From NCBI GenBank assembly GCA_052273485.1, contig DAVZID010000010.1, forward strand, positions 5,041 to 69,040: a DNA stretch of 64,000 nt, read 5' to 3'. Below, one piece after another: positions 18,901 to 27,519 of the stretch. The stretch is from Anthropogastromicrobium sp052273485. GTDB taxonomy: Bacteria; Bacillota; Clostridia; Lachnospirales; Lachnospiraceae. Position numbers and translations under genes: made by a program. Within the stretch, counting starts at the first letter, position 1; every line of letters begins with the position of its first letter. Below the pieces are notes generated by a model, which searched no databases, was not told the origin of the DNA, and saw nothing but the letters and a program-made list of their open reading frames with translations.

Positions 18901-20541
18901 GATCTGAAGCAGGAAGATGTCAGTCGTTATGTGGATGTAAATGAGGAAACGTATGAACCAGCAAAAAAGAAGAAGCACCCGATTATACCGCTTGTTCTTG
19001 TTGTTCTTGTTTCTTCTGTTGCGCTTGCAGCGGCAATTCTTGCGGCGACAGGTCATCTCGGTGAACTTGTAAATACGCTGAGTGAGCAGTTTTCTGCTGG
19101 TAATCAGCCGGGTAAGACAGAAGGTACCAAGCTGCCGGAAAAGTCTTCTGATGAGCAGTCAAAGGAAGATGAATCAAAGGAAGATGAATCAAAGGCAGAG
19201 AGCTTAAGTAAGTCGGTGTCCGAAAAGGAAACCGCTTCTGAGTCGGATGTAGTTGGAACCTCATCCTCGGCTGGAGAGAGCAGTAGTAGCACACAGAACA
19301 AGGACGAAAATTCCGAAAACGGTGCCGACAATGAGGCAGGCGCAGATGGCGAAGCAATCAATCAAACATCGAATGGTACAGCAGCTGATACAGCTGCTGT
19401 ATCTGATAGTGCAGAAAATGTGTCCAGTGAAGCAGAGACACAGAGTGAGACTGCTTCTGCTGAGATAGAAAGTGCATCTTCACAGGAACAGGAAAGTGAA
19501 ACCGAGACAGTCGAACTGGAATCTCAAACGGAAACCGTAGAATTGGAATCAGAAACCGAAACGGCTGAATCAGAAACCGAAACGGCTGAATCAGAATCAG
19601 AAATGGAAACAGAGTCAAAGACTGAGTCTTCTGATGAAGTGAATCCATATCATGAGGCAGCAAAGGAAAAATATCCATCTTTTTCAACCGAAAGCTACGC
19701 GCTGCTTCCAGAGGTTTCTTCTGGTTGTATCTACGCAAAGTATACGAAATTCGATGAAGCCTTTGATACACTATACACCAATCAGAGTGATCTGACAGGT
19801 GTTGCACAGGTAGCTGTGAACACACCAGGATTTAATATTATTGGCTATCGTGTTTATATGCTCGCCTATCAGGATGGTATGTTGAATGCATATAGTACTC
19901 AGCTTGATGGCACTGATTTACAGCTGAGTGCGCAGAATGTTGGAGAAGAAGCATATATCATGAATGGAAGTATTTTCTCTGAGAACCGCGAATATTCAAT
20001 GATCGGAAATCCAGAGGGAACAACTTATCCATATATTGCGCGTTTCTTAACATTTGGTGAGGATAAGATCTATTATTTAGATACAGATGGAACTATCACC
20101 AGAAGCGATTATCAGCATACCACAACACAGCGTTTAGAGCTTGGCATTGATGATGGCAATAATGTAGCGTGGGCACAGGTGATGGGATCGTATCTGATTT
20201 ATTATGATACAAAAACCGAGTTGATGTACAGCTGCAATCTGGACGTTGGCACGATCGTTCTGCTTGATTTTGATGGCGTAGCGGATCCGTCCGGTCTTTG
20301 CGGAAATGGCAACTGGGTCTATGGTCTGTATGATGGCAACCTTGCAAGAGTCCGTCCAAACGGAAGTGAGCTGGAGACTATTTTTGAGCCAGATGACTCA
20401 CTCGAGCTGCTTTCTGTTGAGCATGCGATGGAGGATTACGTCATTCTTACAGCAAAGGAAGCAGATAACGAGAAGGCCAAAGCACAAACCTATAGCTATA
20501 ACTTGCAGACAGGAGAATTAAGCAAGCTGTCTGCAGATTGA
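15961..20541 (+). CDS. Giant Sel1-repeat / transmembrane protein with beta-propeller-like extracellular domain
   Basis: 1526 residues. Residues 3-360 hold about eight or nine Sel1-type TPR repeats (LGICYEEGIGIEKD, LANCYAEGRGVEKD and so on) and should be cytoplasmic, as no signal peptide precedes them. A charged coiled segment rich in Lys/Glu/Gln follows (360-390), then about 600 residues of Glu/Thr/Ser-rich low complexity with internal repeats. A basic patch (KKKKH) and one transmembrane helix lie at about 1006-1030. Outside comes a Ser/Glu linker (about 1040-1225) and a C-terminal domain of about 300 residues with repeated Tyr/Gly/Asp-rich strands (KIYYLDTDGTITRSD, SYLIYYDTKTELMYSCN, GNWVYGLYDGNLARV), resembling DUF5050-like propellers. 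This could be a sensor or scaffold linking envelope state to the cytoplasm. ATG 15961 is chosen for AAAGGGGT upstream; a TTG 36 bases earlier is possible but poorer. Confidence 0.8.
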   Translation: MNTHTVEELYRLAQQGNTEALTRLGICYKNGTGTAVDYGAAAQCFYSAANAGNAEAQYQLGICYEEGIGIEKDPSAAQYWFQEAARRFYEAAQVGNPQAQYGLANCYAEGRGVEKDEAAAVYWYQASAQQDYADAQYNLGYCFLFGIGVEANEIIALKWYSSAASHGDPQMQHNLGLIYKNGYGGVSKNYGKAAEWFFKAARQGYSESKVELALIYFRNPLAVKDISIAERLMTEAAEEGNTRAQEYLVHYYFDQDAAKYDLKKACRWASECADSEDPTIAIVLGVSFANGEVAEVDETQAFEWLSKAKDQEKKLNGEACYYLGKFYEEGTVTEKSLDDAEHFYRLAVKKHFAKSQERLEAVRKEKEEIRKAQEAEELQKQKEAEELQKQEEVKALLNLKDEEEEPVESADAGATESVESEESVSENSSADEDSEENAKEENKPVETTKKVETTETADGLGDSNDNSSETSNEVPDAQPIKETEQEVTPEEQESSPQIQADLAFARLLQQAKETQSRIQKVPKEETAKVQEAAAEIKEELQEEEIAEESEQFEEASIASDVKPESSIQKEIAEAQKLEKEMDVLQKKMAQTVQKLEKQQDEPEATKVFDKSDLAQIQQTTDENLTEVSNETQQATDENSTETQQTTDEVSTETLDETTETVTDNETALNESDRVNSTETAKTVEETETSGELETIEETKVSEKPETIEETKVSEEPETIEETENSDDQDYSDQGDEAESEAAKEEWAEEDEAEEFFEEEDEDDEEWETSADNFVASLLKTGAKLTNTSEPVIRQEEEKVSDEMLEEKAEEPKEVEASEDETAETEVLETEALETEESEAEASETEVSQVADSQDETIETSQIETSQIEEEAEHADKSDYSDEVSSENAETQMEDAETSAKAESDEDLTPEEESLSDEYSEDEYLDDEYSEDEYSEDEYSDDEYSEEDDSEKHPTEEDTKHVQRATLVDDSVYEYEKAIIDDLKQEDVSRYVDVNEETYEPAKKKKHPIIPLVLVVLVSSVALAAAILAATGHLGELVNTLSEQFSAGNQPGKTEGTKLPEKSSDEQSKEDESKEDESKAESLSKSVSEKETASESDVVGTSSSAGESSSSTQNKDENSENGADNEAGADGEAINQTSNGTAADTAAVSDSAENVSSEAETQSETASAEIESASSQEQESETETVELESQTETVELESETETAESETETAESESEMETESKTESSDEVNPYHEAAKEKYPSFSTESYALLPEVSSGCIYAKYTKFDEAFDTLYTNQSDLTGVAQVAVNTPGFNIIGYRVYMLAYQDGMLNAYSTQLDGTDLQLSAQNVGEEAYIMNGSIFSENREYSMIGNPEGTTYPYIARFLTFGEDKIYYLDTDGTITRSDYQHTTTQRLELGIDDGNNVAWAQVMGSYLIYYDTKTELMYSCNLDVGTIVLLDFDGVADPSGLCGNGNWVYGLYDGNLARVRPNGSELETIFEPDDSLELLSVEHAMEDYVILTAKEADNEKAKAQTYSYNLQTGELSKLSAD
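18037..18132 (+). repeat. 36-base in-frame tandem repeat within the Sel1 gene
   Basis: Two full 36-base units and most of a third, each encoding ETIEETKVSE(K/E)P. Units start at 18037, 18073 and 18109 and are nearly identical, indicating recent duplication in the acidic linker. Confidence 0.85.
18706..18795 (+). repeat. Six 15-base in-frame repeats encoding DEY(S/L)(E/D)
   Basis: Units start at 18706, 18721, 18736, 18751, 18766 and 18781, each GATGA(A/G)TATT followed by CAGA(G/A), CGGAT or TGGAT. They form an acidic, tyrosine-bearing stretch of the cytoplasmic linker. Such an array is prone to length variation by slippage. Confidence 0.9.
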
Positions 20542-20575
20542 CAAACAAATCGATAGCATCAGAAAACTCATTTTT

Positions 20576-20606
20576 GGGGGCAGGGGTGTAATGCCCTTGC
20601 CCTTTT
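20576..20606 (+). terminator. Terminator of the Sel1-repeat gene
   Basis: GGGCAGGGG pairs with CCCTTGCCC (one G-U pair) with a short loop, followed by TTTT, 35 bases after the stop. Confidence 0.75.
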
Positions 20607-20660
20607 CCATTCTGATTATTTTATAAAAACAAAAGAAATGGTTATTGGAGGAGGCAACTT

Positions 20661-22019
20661 ATGATTTATGATGTAGTAAACTATGGCGCAAAGGCCGATG
20701 GTGTGACAAACGATGCCGCAGCCATTCAGGCAGCAATTGACGAGTGCAGTGCAGCAGGAGGTGGACAGGTTGTTTTACGAAGTGGAAAGACCTACTATTC
20801 CAGCTCCATTCTTTTAAAACCATATGTTGATCTTCATCTGGAGAGAGGAAGTGTGTTAAAGGCACATAGCGATTTAACCACCTACTTCCATCCAAACGAA
20901 GGTCAAAAGGATAATGGCGTAAAGATCGAGGGAACACCTGTCACTCTAAAGCCATCTTACGCATTTATTTATGCAAAGGATGCCGATCATATGGCGATCA
21001 CTGGAGATGGCGTGATTGATGGAAATGCATTTGCATTTGTAAAGCAGGTAAGCCCGTACTATGTGACCGGCGATTTCTATCCGCGTCCGACGGTTATCTA
21101 TGTAGAACATTGTAATCACATTAACTTTACAAATATAATTATCCGAAACGTCTCCTTCTGGACACTTCATACTGCAGGCTGCGATGATGTATTGATTGAT
21201 CGCATCCGCATTTTAAATGATCTAAATGTCGCAAATTCCGATGGTATTGATCCAGATCACAGTACAAATGTCCGCATTATCGGCTGCCATATCGAATGCG
21301 GCGATGATTGTATCTGCTTAAAGAGCTCCGCAGGAAACATGGAATACGGTCCGACAAAGAATGTTTTAATCAGCGATTGTACTCTCATTTCGACTTCTGC
21401 AGCATTAAAGATTGGAACTGAGGGTACCGGCGATTTTGAGAATCTGACCGTAAATAATTGTATCATCAGCGGAAGCAACCGTGGTATTTCCATTCAGATT
21501 CGCGATGGTGGCCACGTAAAGAATGCGATGTTCTCCAATATCATCATTGAAACGCGCCGCTTTGCTGATTGCTGGTGGGGATGCGGTGAGCCAATCAGCA
21601 TCACGACACACAATCGTGTACCAGAAAAGCAGTCCGGTCATATTTCAGGCGTTACCTTCCGCAACATTACCTGCGATTCCGAGAATGGTGTATTCCTGTC
21701 TGGAAGCGATGGAAATCATATCGAGGACGTGCTGTTCGAGGATGTGAAGGTAACGATTCATTCCAAGAGCAAGTGGCCGAAGGGACTCTATGATTTAAGA
21801 CCAGGCTTTGGCCAGAAGATCGAGGAGATTCCAAGTGCCGGTTTCTATATGAGAAGAGCCGATGGCGTTACCATTCGAAACAGCCGTGTCACCTTCGAGG
21901 GTGAGGAACGAGAGTGCTTTGGCGAGGCTATCCACGCACAGGATTGCAAGGATCTGGTTATCGAAGGCTTCAAGGGTGAGGCAGCAAGACCGGAGTTAGA
22001 AGCGATTGTAATTGAGTAA
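20661..22019 (+). CDS. Glycoside hydrolase family 28 (polygalacturonase-like), cytoplasmic
   Basis: 452 residues of right-handed beta-helix. The N-terminus has the pectate-lyase/GH28 opening VVNYGAKADGVTNDAAAIQAAID. Catalytic signatures are NSDGID at 192-197 and GDDC with D215/D216; the later segment is SNRGISIQIRDGG where many fungal enzymes have GHG and RIK, a variation I believe is common among bacterial GH28 proteins. No signal peptide is present, so it should act on imported oligogalacturonides or rhamnogalacturonan fragments. The ATG follows TTGGAGGAGG. It is the first gene of the polysaccharide region and has the pectin-related GH105 gene 12 kb downstream. Confidence 0.93.
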   Translation: MIYDVVNYGAKADGVTNDAAAIQAAIDECSAAGGGQVVLRSGKTYYSSSILLKPYVDLHLERGSVLKAHSDLTTYFHPNEGQKDNGVKIEGTPVTLKPSYAFIYAKDADHMAITGDGVIDGNAFAFVKQVSPYYVTGDFYPRPTVIYVEHCNHINFTNIIIRNVSFWTLHTAGCDDVLIDRIRILNDLNVANSDGIDPDHSTNVRIIGCHIECGDDCICLKSSAGNMEYGPTKNVLISDCTLISTSAALKIGTEGTGDFENLTVNNCIISGSNRGISIQIRDGGHVKNAMFSNIIIETRRFADCWWGCGEPISITTHNRVPEKQSGHISGVTFRNITCDSENGVFLSGSDGNHIEDVLFEDVKVTIHSKSKWPKGLYDLRPGFGQKIEEIPSAGFYMRRADGVTIRNSRVTFEGEERECFGEAIHAQDCKDLVIEGFKGEAARPELEAIVIE

Positions 22020-22107
22020 TTACCGTTCACGGTTCGTAACTTGAACGTGAAAAATCCCCCATGAACAGAAAAAAAGAAAAAGGCAGAAGGGAGAAGGCAG
22101 AAAAGCA

Positions 22108-23769
22108 ATGAAGATTCATAAGCTAATTGAGCTTTGGAAGGAAATGGAAACAACACAGGAAACAGAAGAAAAAGAAGCAAAAAATGTGAAAGAGAATGGA
22201 GAAGATGCACAGATGACGTCTGAACCGCAGACACTTTTGGGAAAGCTAGACCCAGAGGAGCTGTTAAATACGATGCAGTTTTTACAGCGCTGCGCAGCTC
22301 AGGCTGGTTATTACTACAATTTACAGGCACCAGGCACCGAGTTTGGAACACTTGCACTTACTGTAACAGAAAACGACAGCCCGATCGTAGCACAGGCAAA
22401 GATCTGGGACAACAAGGAGCATAGAATCTGCACTCGCTTTTCACTTCGCCGTTTTGTGACCGAGGAGGATGGCATGTTATCTGTGAAGCTTCCGTGTGGA
22501 AGCTACGAGGCAGAGGTGACTTGCGGACCGGAGTACAGCACCGTAATCGTACCGTTTGAGATCACAAAGGACGGTGTGACAACAGCAAAGGCAACTCTTA
22601 CGCGCATTGCACATCTGACCGACAATGGCTGGATGGCAGGTGATCTTCATCATCACAGCGTGTACAGCAGCCCGGCATATGGCGGAACCGACCCAGTTAT
22701 CGAGACACCAGAGCAGATCTGCCGCTCGATGAAGTCCCTTGGGATGCAGTTTGGCGCACTCAGCGATCACCACAATGTTTTGAATCATGACGAGTGGAGA
22801 AAACAGAACCACAACTTTGTTCCGATCGTTTCCAAAGAGATTTCTACCTCTAACGGCCATGTGCTTCAGCTTGGTGTGGACGATGATGTGATCTATGATA
22901 TTCCAAATGGAAAAGACCGCACAACTGAGAAGCTTCGTAACGAATTTATCCGCATTTGCACGGAAATTCGCGAGAAGGGTGGTTTGCCGCAGGTCAATCA
23001 TCCGTTTGATGTAAGCTTTTCTACCCGTTACAACAGTGAGTTCTGGGATATGGTTGAGATCTTCGAGTCCATCGAGATCTGGAACGGTGCGACTCCGTTT
23101 GCATCTGGCACAATCAACGCGAAGGCATTTAAGAAGTGGCTGTCTCTCTTAGAGGAGGGCAAGCGCCTGACTGCGACGACTGGAAGCGATACGCATAATA
23201 TTTACGGCGATGATTACTTTGGTATGACCGAGTGGTTCGATTGGCTGATGGATACTGTCATGAACCATCCGGAGATTTATCCAGTGCAGATGACCGACAA
23301 GGTCGCATACTTGACTGAGATGTACAAGAAGGTATGGCCGCGTTTGCTAGCGTGGGTAGAGCAGTCCAACACACCGTCTAATATTCACAACTATGTACAT
23401 ACAAATGAAAAGAATCAGCCAGAAGAAATTCTTCAGGCAATTCGCGAGGGTCACAGCTTTATCAGCAATGGTCCGCTCGTGACAGCAAGCGTAAATGGTG
23501 CTTCCTACGGTGAGACAGCAGCGCTTACAGACAAGACAGGCACACTGGCTGTTCATGTCTTCTCAAAGAAGCCGATCCATCATCTGTGGATGTACACAGG
23601 CGTAGACAAGAAAGTTGAGATCAGCGTAAAGGCGAATGCAGTAGAGGGTGGATTTACCTACGATGTAACGACAGATGCGTTTGACTTTGGCAATGCTGCA
23701 TGGGCTGTATTTGTCGCAGATGGCGGCGAGAACAACATTGCGATTGCCAATCCAATAATGTTTGCTTGA
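22108..23769 (+). CDS. PHP-domain metallohydrolase, CehA/McbA type
   Basis: 553 residues, cytoplasmic. An N-terminal beta-rich domain (about 60-170) precedes a PHP-like metal-dependent hydrolase core: GDLHHHSVYSSP near residue 180 and LSDHHN near 215 supply metal-binding His/Asp residues, with VNHPFD near 297 and a later TGSDTHN (about 358). A C-terminal beta domain follows (about 470-553). CehA/McbA proteins are annotated as phosphoesterases or hydrolases; the true substrate is unknown. Position between GH28 and GH38 suggests removal of a substituent from imported sugar. The first ~30 residues are charged and low-complexity (ETTQETEEKEAKN). The ATG follows GAAGGGAGAAGG. Confidence 0.85.
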   Translation: MKIHKLIELWKEMETTQETEEKEAKNVKENGEDAQMTSEPQTLLGKLDPEELLNTMQFLQRCAAQAGYYYNLQAPGTEFGTLALTVTENDSPIVAQAKIWDNKEHRICTRFSLRRFVTEEDGMLSVKLPCGSYEAEVTCGPEYSTVIVPFEITKDGVTTAKATLTRIAHLTDNGWMAGDLHHHSVYSSPAYGGTDPVIETPEQICRSMKSLGMQFGALSDHHNVLNHDEWRKQNHNFVPIVSKEISTSNGHVLQLGVDDDVIYDIPNGKDRTTEKLRNEFIRICTEIREKGGLPQVNHPFDVSFSTRYNSEFWDMVEIFESIEIWNGATPFASGTINAKAFKKWLSLLEEGKRLTATTGSDTHNIYGDDYFGMTEWFDWLMDTVMNHPEIYPVQMTDKVAYLTEMYKKVWPRLLAWVEQSNTPSNIHNYVHTNEKNQPEEILQAIREGHSFISNGPLVTASVNGASYGETAALTDKTGTLAVHVFSKKPIHHLWMYTGVDKKVEISVKANAVEGGFTYDVTTDAFDFGNAAWAVFVADGGENNIAIANPIMFA

Positions 23770-23780
23770 TTATAAATAAA

Positions 23781-23836
23781 TGTAACAACTATTCAGAATA
23801 GTTACAAGTCAGGGGCAAACGTTGCCCTTGATTTTT
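23781..23836 (+). terminator. Inverted repeat plus terminator between the CehA-like gene and GH38
   Basis: First, a palindrome at 23781-23806 (TGTAACaacTATTC / GAATAGTTACA) that could be an operator or hairpin. Second, AGGGGCAA (23811-23818) pairs with TTGCCCTT (23822-23829) and is followed by ATTTTT, a modest terminator. The GH38 ribosome site GGGAGG follows at once, so read-through or a promoter inside the preceding gene would be needed for GH38. Confidence 0.6.
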
Positions 23837-23850
23837 GTTGGGAGGAAAAG

Positions 23851-26800
23851 ATGAGACTGCTTGATTATTTAAATCGTGTGGAAGCATACGTGAACCGCTT
23901 AAACAGTGAGCGCCGCAGAACATTAGAAGTGATTCCACAGGTGCGCTTTCTGGATCTGATGGCAGATGATGCCAATGAGAATACTATCAATAATCGTACG
24001 GAACGTAATGATAGTAAGAATGGCGACAACGTTTCTGTAATGACAGATTGCGAAGAGGATGAAAATAAAAAATATGGTGTAGCGCCAAATCTGGACGCAG
24101 CACACACAAGAGGCTATGCGAAGAGAAGCCGCGTGTTAGAAGATTGCAGCAGCTGGCCAATATTTGACTGCTCGGATACATGGGGAGGCCCGGATTATCA
24201 CGCAATTTTTGCTTTTTCCGTGACGTTGACCGAGGCAATGAAAGGCCGTATGGTAGGCTTTTCATTGGATACCGGTGCGGATGATATCTGGAATACCGAC
24301 AATCCGCAGATTATGGTCTATATAAATGGAGTGCTGACCTGCGCGATGGATTTGAATCATCATGAGGTGATTTTAAGTGATAGCGCAGTGCCAGGTGAAA
24401 CCTATGACATTCGTCTATATGCGTACGTGAATAGCCCTGGAAAGAGTAACTTCTTATATATAAAGGTATTTGAAAAGGAGCCAGAGGCAGAGGCACTTTA
24501 TTATGATATGAAGCTTCCACTTGAGGCAGCAAAGCAGATGCGCCCAGAGGAAGAGAAAAGAAGAAAGCTGCTTGAGATTTTAAATCAGGCAGGCGATCTG
24601 TTGGATCTTCGCGTAAAGGGAAGTGACGAGTACCGTGCCTCCTTAACCGCAGCTAGTGCATGGTTGAAGGAAAATCTGTACGAGAAGGAGTGGGAGAGCG
24701 ACGGACCGACTGTTTACGCACTTGGCCATACCCACATCGACGTCGCATGGAAGTGGCCGCTTCGCCAGACAAGAGAGAAAGCTGTCCGCAGCTTTTCGAC
24801 TGTGCTGTATCTGATGAAGCGCTACCCGGAATATCGTTTCTTCTTAAGCCAGCCGCAGCTGTACGAGTATGTAAAGGAAGAAGCACCAGAAATTTTTGCG
24901 CAGGTAAAGGAACGTGTGAAGGAAGGCCGCTGGGAAGCGGACGGCGCGATGTGGCTTGAGTCCGACAGCAACTTAACAAGCGGAGAATCCTTAATCCGTC
25001 AGATTTTATATGGAAAGAAGTTCTTCAAGGAAGAGCTCGGCGTTGACGATCAGGAGATTTTGTGGCTGCCAGACGCATTTGGTTTTTTAGGTGCGCTGCC
25101 GCAGATCATGAAGCGAAGCGGCATTCGTTATTTTCTGACAACCAAGATGGGGTGGAACGATGCTGATCAGCAGCCGGATGATACCTTCTTGTGGGAGGGT
25201 ATCGATGGAAGCCGCGTGACGGGACTTTATATCACGACAAAGAATTATGAAACCTATCCGGAGCGCTTCGAGAAGCCAGTGCGTGAGGTGACTTATAACG
25301 GCAGACAGAATGCCAGCCAGACAATGGGAACCTGGCAGAATTACCGAAACAAGGAATTAAATGATGCTGTATTGACGATCTATGGCTATGGCGATGGCGG
25401 TGGCGGTCCGACTGAGGGAATGCTTGAGGAGAGCAGACGCTTAGCTTACGGAATCCCAGGCGTTCCAAAGGTAAAGTTGTCTGGTCTGAAGGAATATCTG
25501 CAGGTACTCGATCAAAATCTACAGAATAAGAAGTTAAATACTTGGTACGGTGATCTATATCTGGAGTATCATCGTGGCACTTTTAGCTCCATCGCAAAGA
25601 ACAAGAAAAACAACCGTGTTTGCGAAAATAAGAATCAGCAGGCTGAGTGGTTGGCTGCTCTTTCCTGGTGGATGAATAAGAAAAATAAGAATGCCAACAA
25701 GAATGCATATCCAAAAGAAACGCTGGACAAGGCATGGAAACTTCTACTATTAAATCAGTTCCATGATATTTTGCCAGGTTCTGCAATTGGTGAAGTCTAT
25801 GAGCAGTCTGATATTGATTATGCAAAGATCAAGGCAATGGACGAAGAAATCATTCGACAGGCATTAACCGAATTAGCAGAGTTATCAGAAGCCTCTAAAG
25901 CAACCATACGAGCTGAAAAATCAGCATCGAATGCCGGCATCACTGTCTGGAATCCGCTTGGTTTTGCCGCAGAGCAGGTGATTGCACTGGACGCACAGGC
26001 GCAGAAAGATTATGGCATTGAGGTATCATCATCGGATGAAAACTTTGATGAAAACGTTCCTTCCTTTACAAATGCAAGCAGCGCACAGCGCATGAACGAT
26101 GGCACACTTCTTCTTACAGCGTTGCTTCCAGCAAAGGGAAGCGTCCGCCTGACAAAGAAAAATGCATCTGAGCAAACCACAAACGATGTACAAATTACAG
26201 ATAATGCACAAATCATAAACAGCGCAGAGGCAACAACATCCGAACGAGCAAAGATTCAGTCCTCAGCAAAATTCATCCTTCGCGATGCACAGACACTTGA
26301 GACACCTTGGTATATTGTTTTCTGGGATGAGTTAGGTCAGATCACTTCTCTTTATGATAGGGAAGCGGAGCGTGAGCTGATTGAAGCCGGTACCGTTGGA
26401 AATGAACTTGTTGTTTATGAGGATATTCCGAAGGATTACGATGCATGGAATGTGGAGTCTTATTACACAAGAAAGCATTGGAAGATGACAGTCGCACAGC
26501 CGTGTCAGCTAACCGAGTCTGGCGACGTTTGTGCTGTGCTTCACACAACGTTTTTCTATCAGTCCTCTACAATTGAGCAGGATATTGTATTTTTTGCCCA
26601 TACAAGACGAATTGATTTTAAGACAAAGATGGATTGGCATGAAGAGCAGCAGCTTGTAAAGGCAGAGTTTCACTTTGATGTGATGACAAGAACTGCCGCT
26701 TGTGAGATTCCGTATGGTGTGATTGAGCGTCCAACGCATAAGAATACCAGCTGGCAGCGCGCCCAGTTTGAGGTATGCGCGCATCGTTTTGTTGATCTGT

Positions 26801-27321
26801 CCGAACCAGGCTATGGCGTGGCATTGTTAAATGATGGTCGCTACGGCTATTCCATCGAGGATAGCTCAATCGGCTTAACGCTTTTGACCTCCGGTATCTT
26901 CCCATTTTCGGATGCTGACAAGGGTGTGCATGAGCTAACGTATGCGCTGATGCCGCATATGGGTGATTGGAGAAGGGCAAAGATCGTACAGGAAGCGGGT
27001 CTGTTAAATGAAAAGCCAATTCTTTCAGCGTTAAAACCAGATGCAGCTTCTTCTGAATCCTACTCCATGTGTGAGGTCTTAGCACCGAATGTCATCGTGA
27101 CTTCCGTGAAGCGATCAGAAGACGAATCTGGTCTGATCGTGCGCATGTATGAGTCCTCTGGTATTCGTACCAATGTAACATGGGATGTATCTGGTCTAAA
27201 GCCGCAGGGCGTATGGGAATGCGATCTGATGGAAAAACAGGAAAAAATGACCATGTTTGATGGGCAAAAAGCTAGATTTGAGATCAAGCCATTTGAGATT
27301 AAGACATTTTTACTGATTTAA
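23851..27321 (+). CDS. Glycoside hydrolase family 38 alpha-mannosidase
   Basis: 1156 residues. Zinc ligands H295 and D297 (HTHIDVAW), nucleophile D408 (LPDAFGF) and H638 (QFHDILPG) mark a complete GH38 active site; the C-terminal half is the family beta-sandwich. It removes alpha-linked mannose, or a related alpha-sugar, from oligosaccharides. There is no signal peptide, so it acts on imported substrates. The chain is longer than most bacterial homologues because of low-complexity insertions rich in Asn, Lys, Thr and Asp at about 42-75 (ANENTINNRTERNDSKNGD), 585-625 and 730-805. The ATG follows TTGGGAGGAAAAG. Presence beside GH28 and GH105 makes the target glycan uncertain: pectin side chains or glycoprotein glycans are both possible. 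Confidence 0.95.
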   Translation: MRLLDYLNRVEAYVNRLNSERRRTLEVIPQVRFLDLMADDANENTINNRTERNDSKNGDNVSVMTDCEEDENKKYGVAPNLDAAHTRGYAKRSRVLEDCSSWPIFDCSDTWGGPDYHAIFAFSVTLTEAMKGRMVGFSLDTGADDIWNTDNPQIMVYINGVLTCAMDLNHHEVILSDSAVPGETYDIRLYAYVNSPGKSNFLYIKVFEKEPEAEALYYDMKLPLEAAKQMRPEEEKRRKLLEILNQAGDLLDLRVKGSDEYRASLTAASAWLKENLYEKEWESDGPTVYALGHTHIDVAWKWPLRQTREKAVRSFSTVLYLMKRYPEYRFFLSQPQLYEYVKEEAPEIFAQVKERVKEGRWEADGAMWLESDSNLTSGESLIRQILYGKKFFKEELGVDDQEILWLPDAFGFLGALPQIMKRSGIRYFLTTKMGWNDADQQPDDTFLWEGIDGSRVTGLYITTKNYETYPERFEKPVREVTYNGRQNASQTMGTWQNYRNKELNDAVLTIYGYGDGGGGPTEGMLEESRRLAYGIPGVPKVKLSGLKEYLQVLDQNLQNKKLNTWYGDLYLEYHRGTFSSIAKNKKNNRVCENKNQQAEWLAALSWWMNKKNKNANKNAYPKETLDKAWKLLLLNQFHDILPGSAIGEVYEQSDIDYAKIKAMDEEIIRQALTELAELSEASKATIRAEKSASNAGITVWNPLGFAAEQVIALDAQAQKDYGIEVSSSDENFDENVPSFTNASSAQRMNDGTLLLTALLPAKGSVRLTKKNASEQTTNDVQITDNAQIINSAEATTSERAKIQSSAKFILRDAQTLETPWYIVFWDELGQITSLYDREAERELIEAGTVGNELVVYEDIPKDYDAWNVESYYTRKHWKMTVAQPCQLTESGDVCAVLHTTFFYQSSTIEQDIVFFAHTRRIDFKTKMDWHEEQQLVKAEFHFDVMTRTAACEIPYGVIERPTHKNTSWQRAQFEVCAHRFVDLSEPGYGVALLNDGRYGYSIEDSSIGLTLLTSGIFPFSDADKGVHELTYALMPHMGDWRRAKIVQEAGLLNEKPILSALKPDAASSESYSMCEVLAPNVIVTSVKRSEDESGLIVRMYESSGIRTNVTWDVSGLKPQGVWECDLMEKQEKMTMFDGQKARFEIKPFEIKTFLLI

Positions 27322-27326
27322 TCACA

Positions 27327-27453
27327 AAAAACACAATCGAAAAAAACGATTTCTTCAACAAAATGTGAAAAACAGAAAAAGAAAAAAGCAAAAATTGCAA
27401 TGTTTTTCCGGTGAAAGAAACCAAATACGCATAGCGTTTTCGATTGTGTTTTT
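27327..27453. repeat. 17-base inverted repeat flanking the ABC-transporter promoter region
   Basis: AAAAACACAATCGAAAA (27327-27343) and its exact reverse complement TTTTCGATTGTGTTTTT (27437-27453) are separated by 93 bases. The right arm abuts the extended -10 box of the transporter operon. This arrangement suits two operator sites bridged by one regulator, or a long-range hairpin. Confidence 0.75.
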
Positions 27454-27461
27454 GCTATAAT
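27429..27461 (+). promoter_or_regulatory. Extended -10 promoter of the ABC transporter operon with possible cre
   Basis: TGCTATAAT (27453-27461) is a consensus extended -10 box; no clear -35 is seen. Just upstream, GCATAGCGTTTTCG (27429-27442) shares the core AGCGTTTTC with catabolite-response elements but deviates at both ends (10 of 14). Repression by CcpA is therefore only a suggestion. Confidence 0.6.
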
Positions 27462-27519
27462 CAGACTATCAGTTATGAAGAGTTTCTGAACAAAAAAGAA
27501 AAATAGGAGGGCTGCGGAC

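Noticed and set aside
22021..22055. Hairpin TTCACGGTTC...GAACGTGAA after the GH28 gene as a terminator
   Set aside because: An A-run and not a T-run follows on the plus strand, and the minus strand has no adequate T-run, so it does not qualify; it may be a minor mRNA hairpin.
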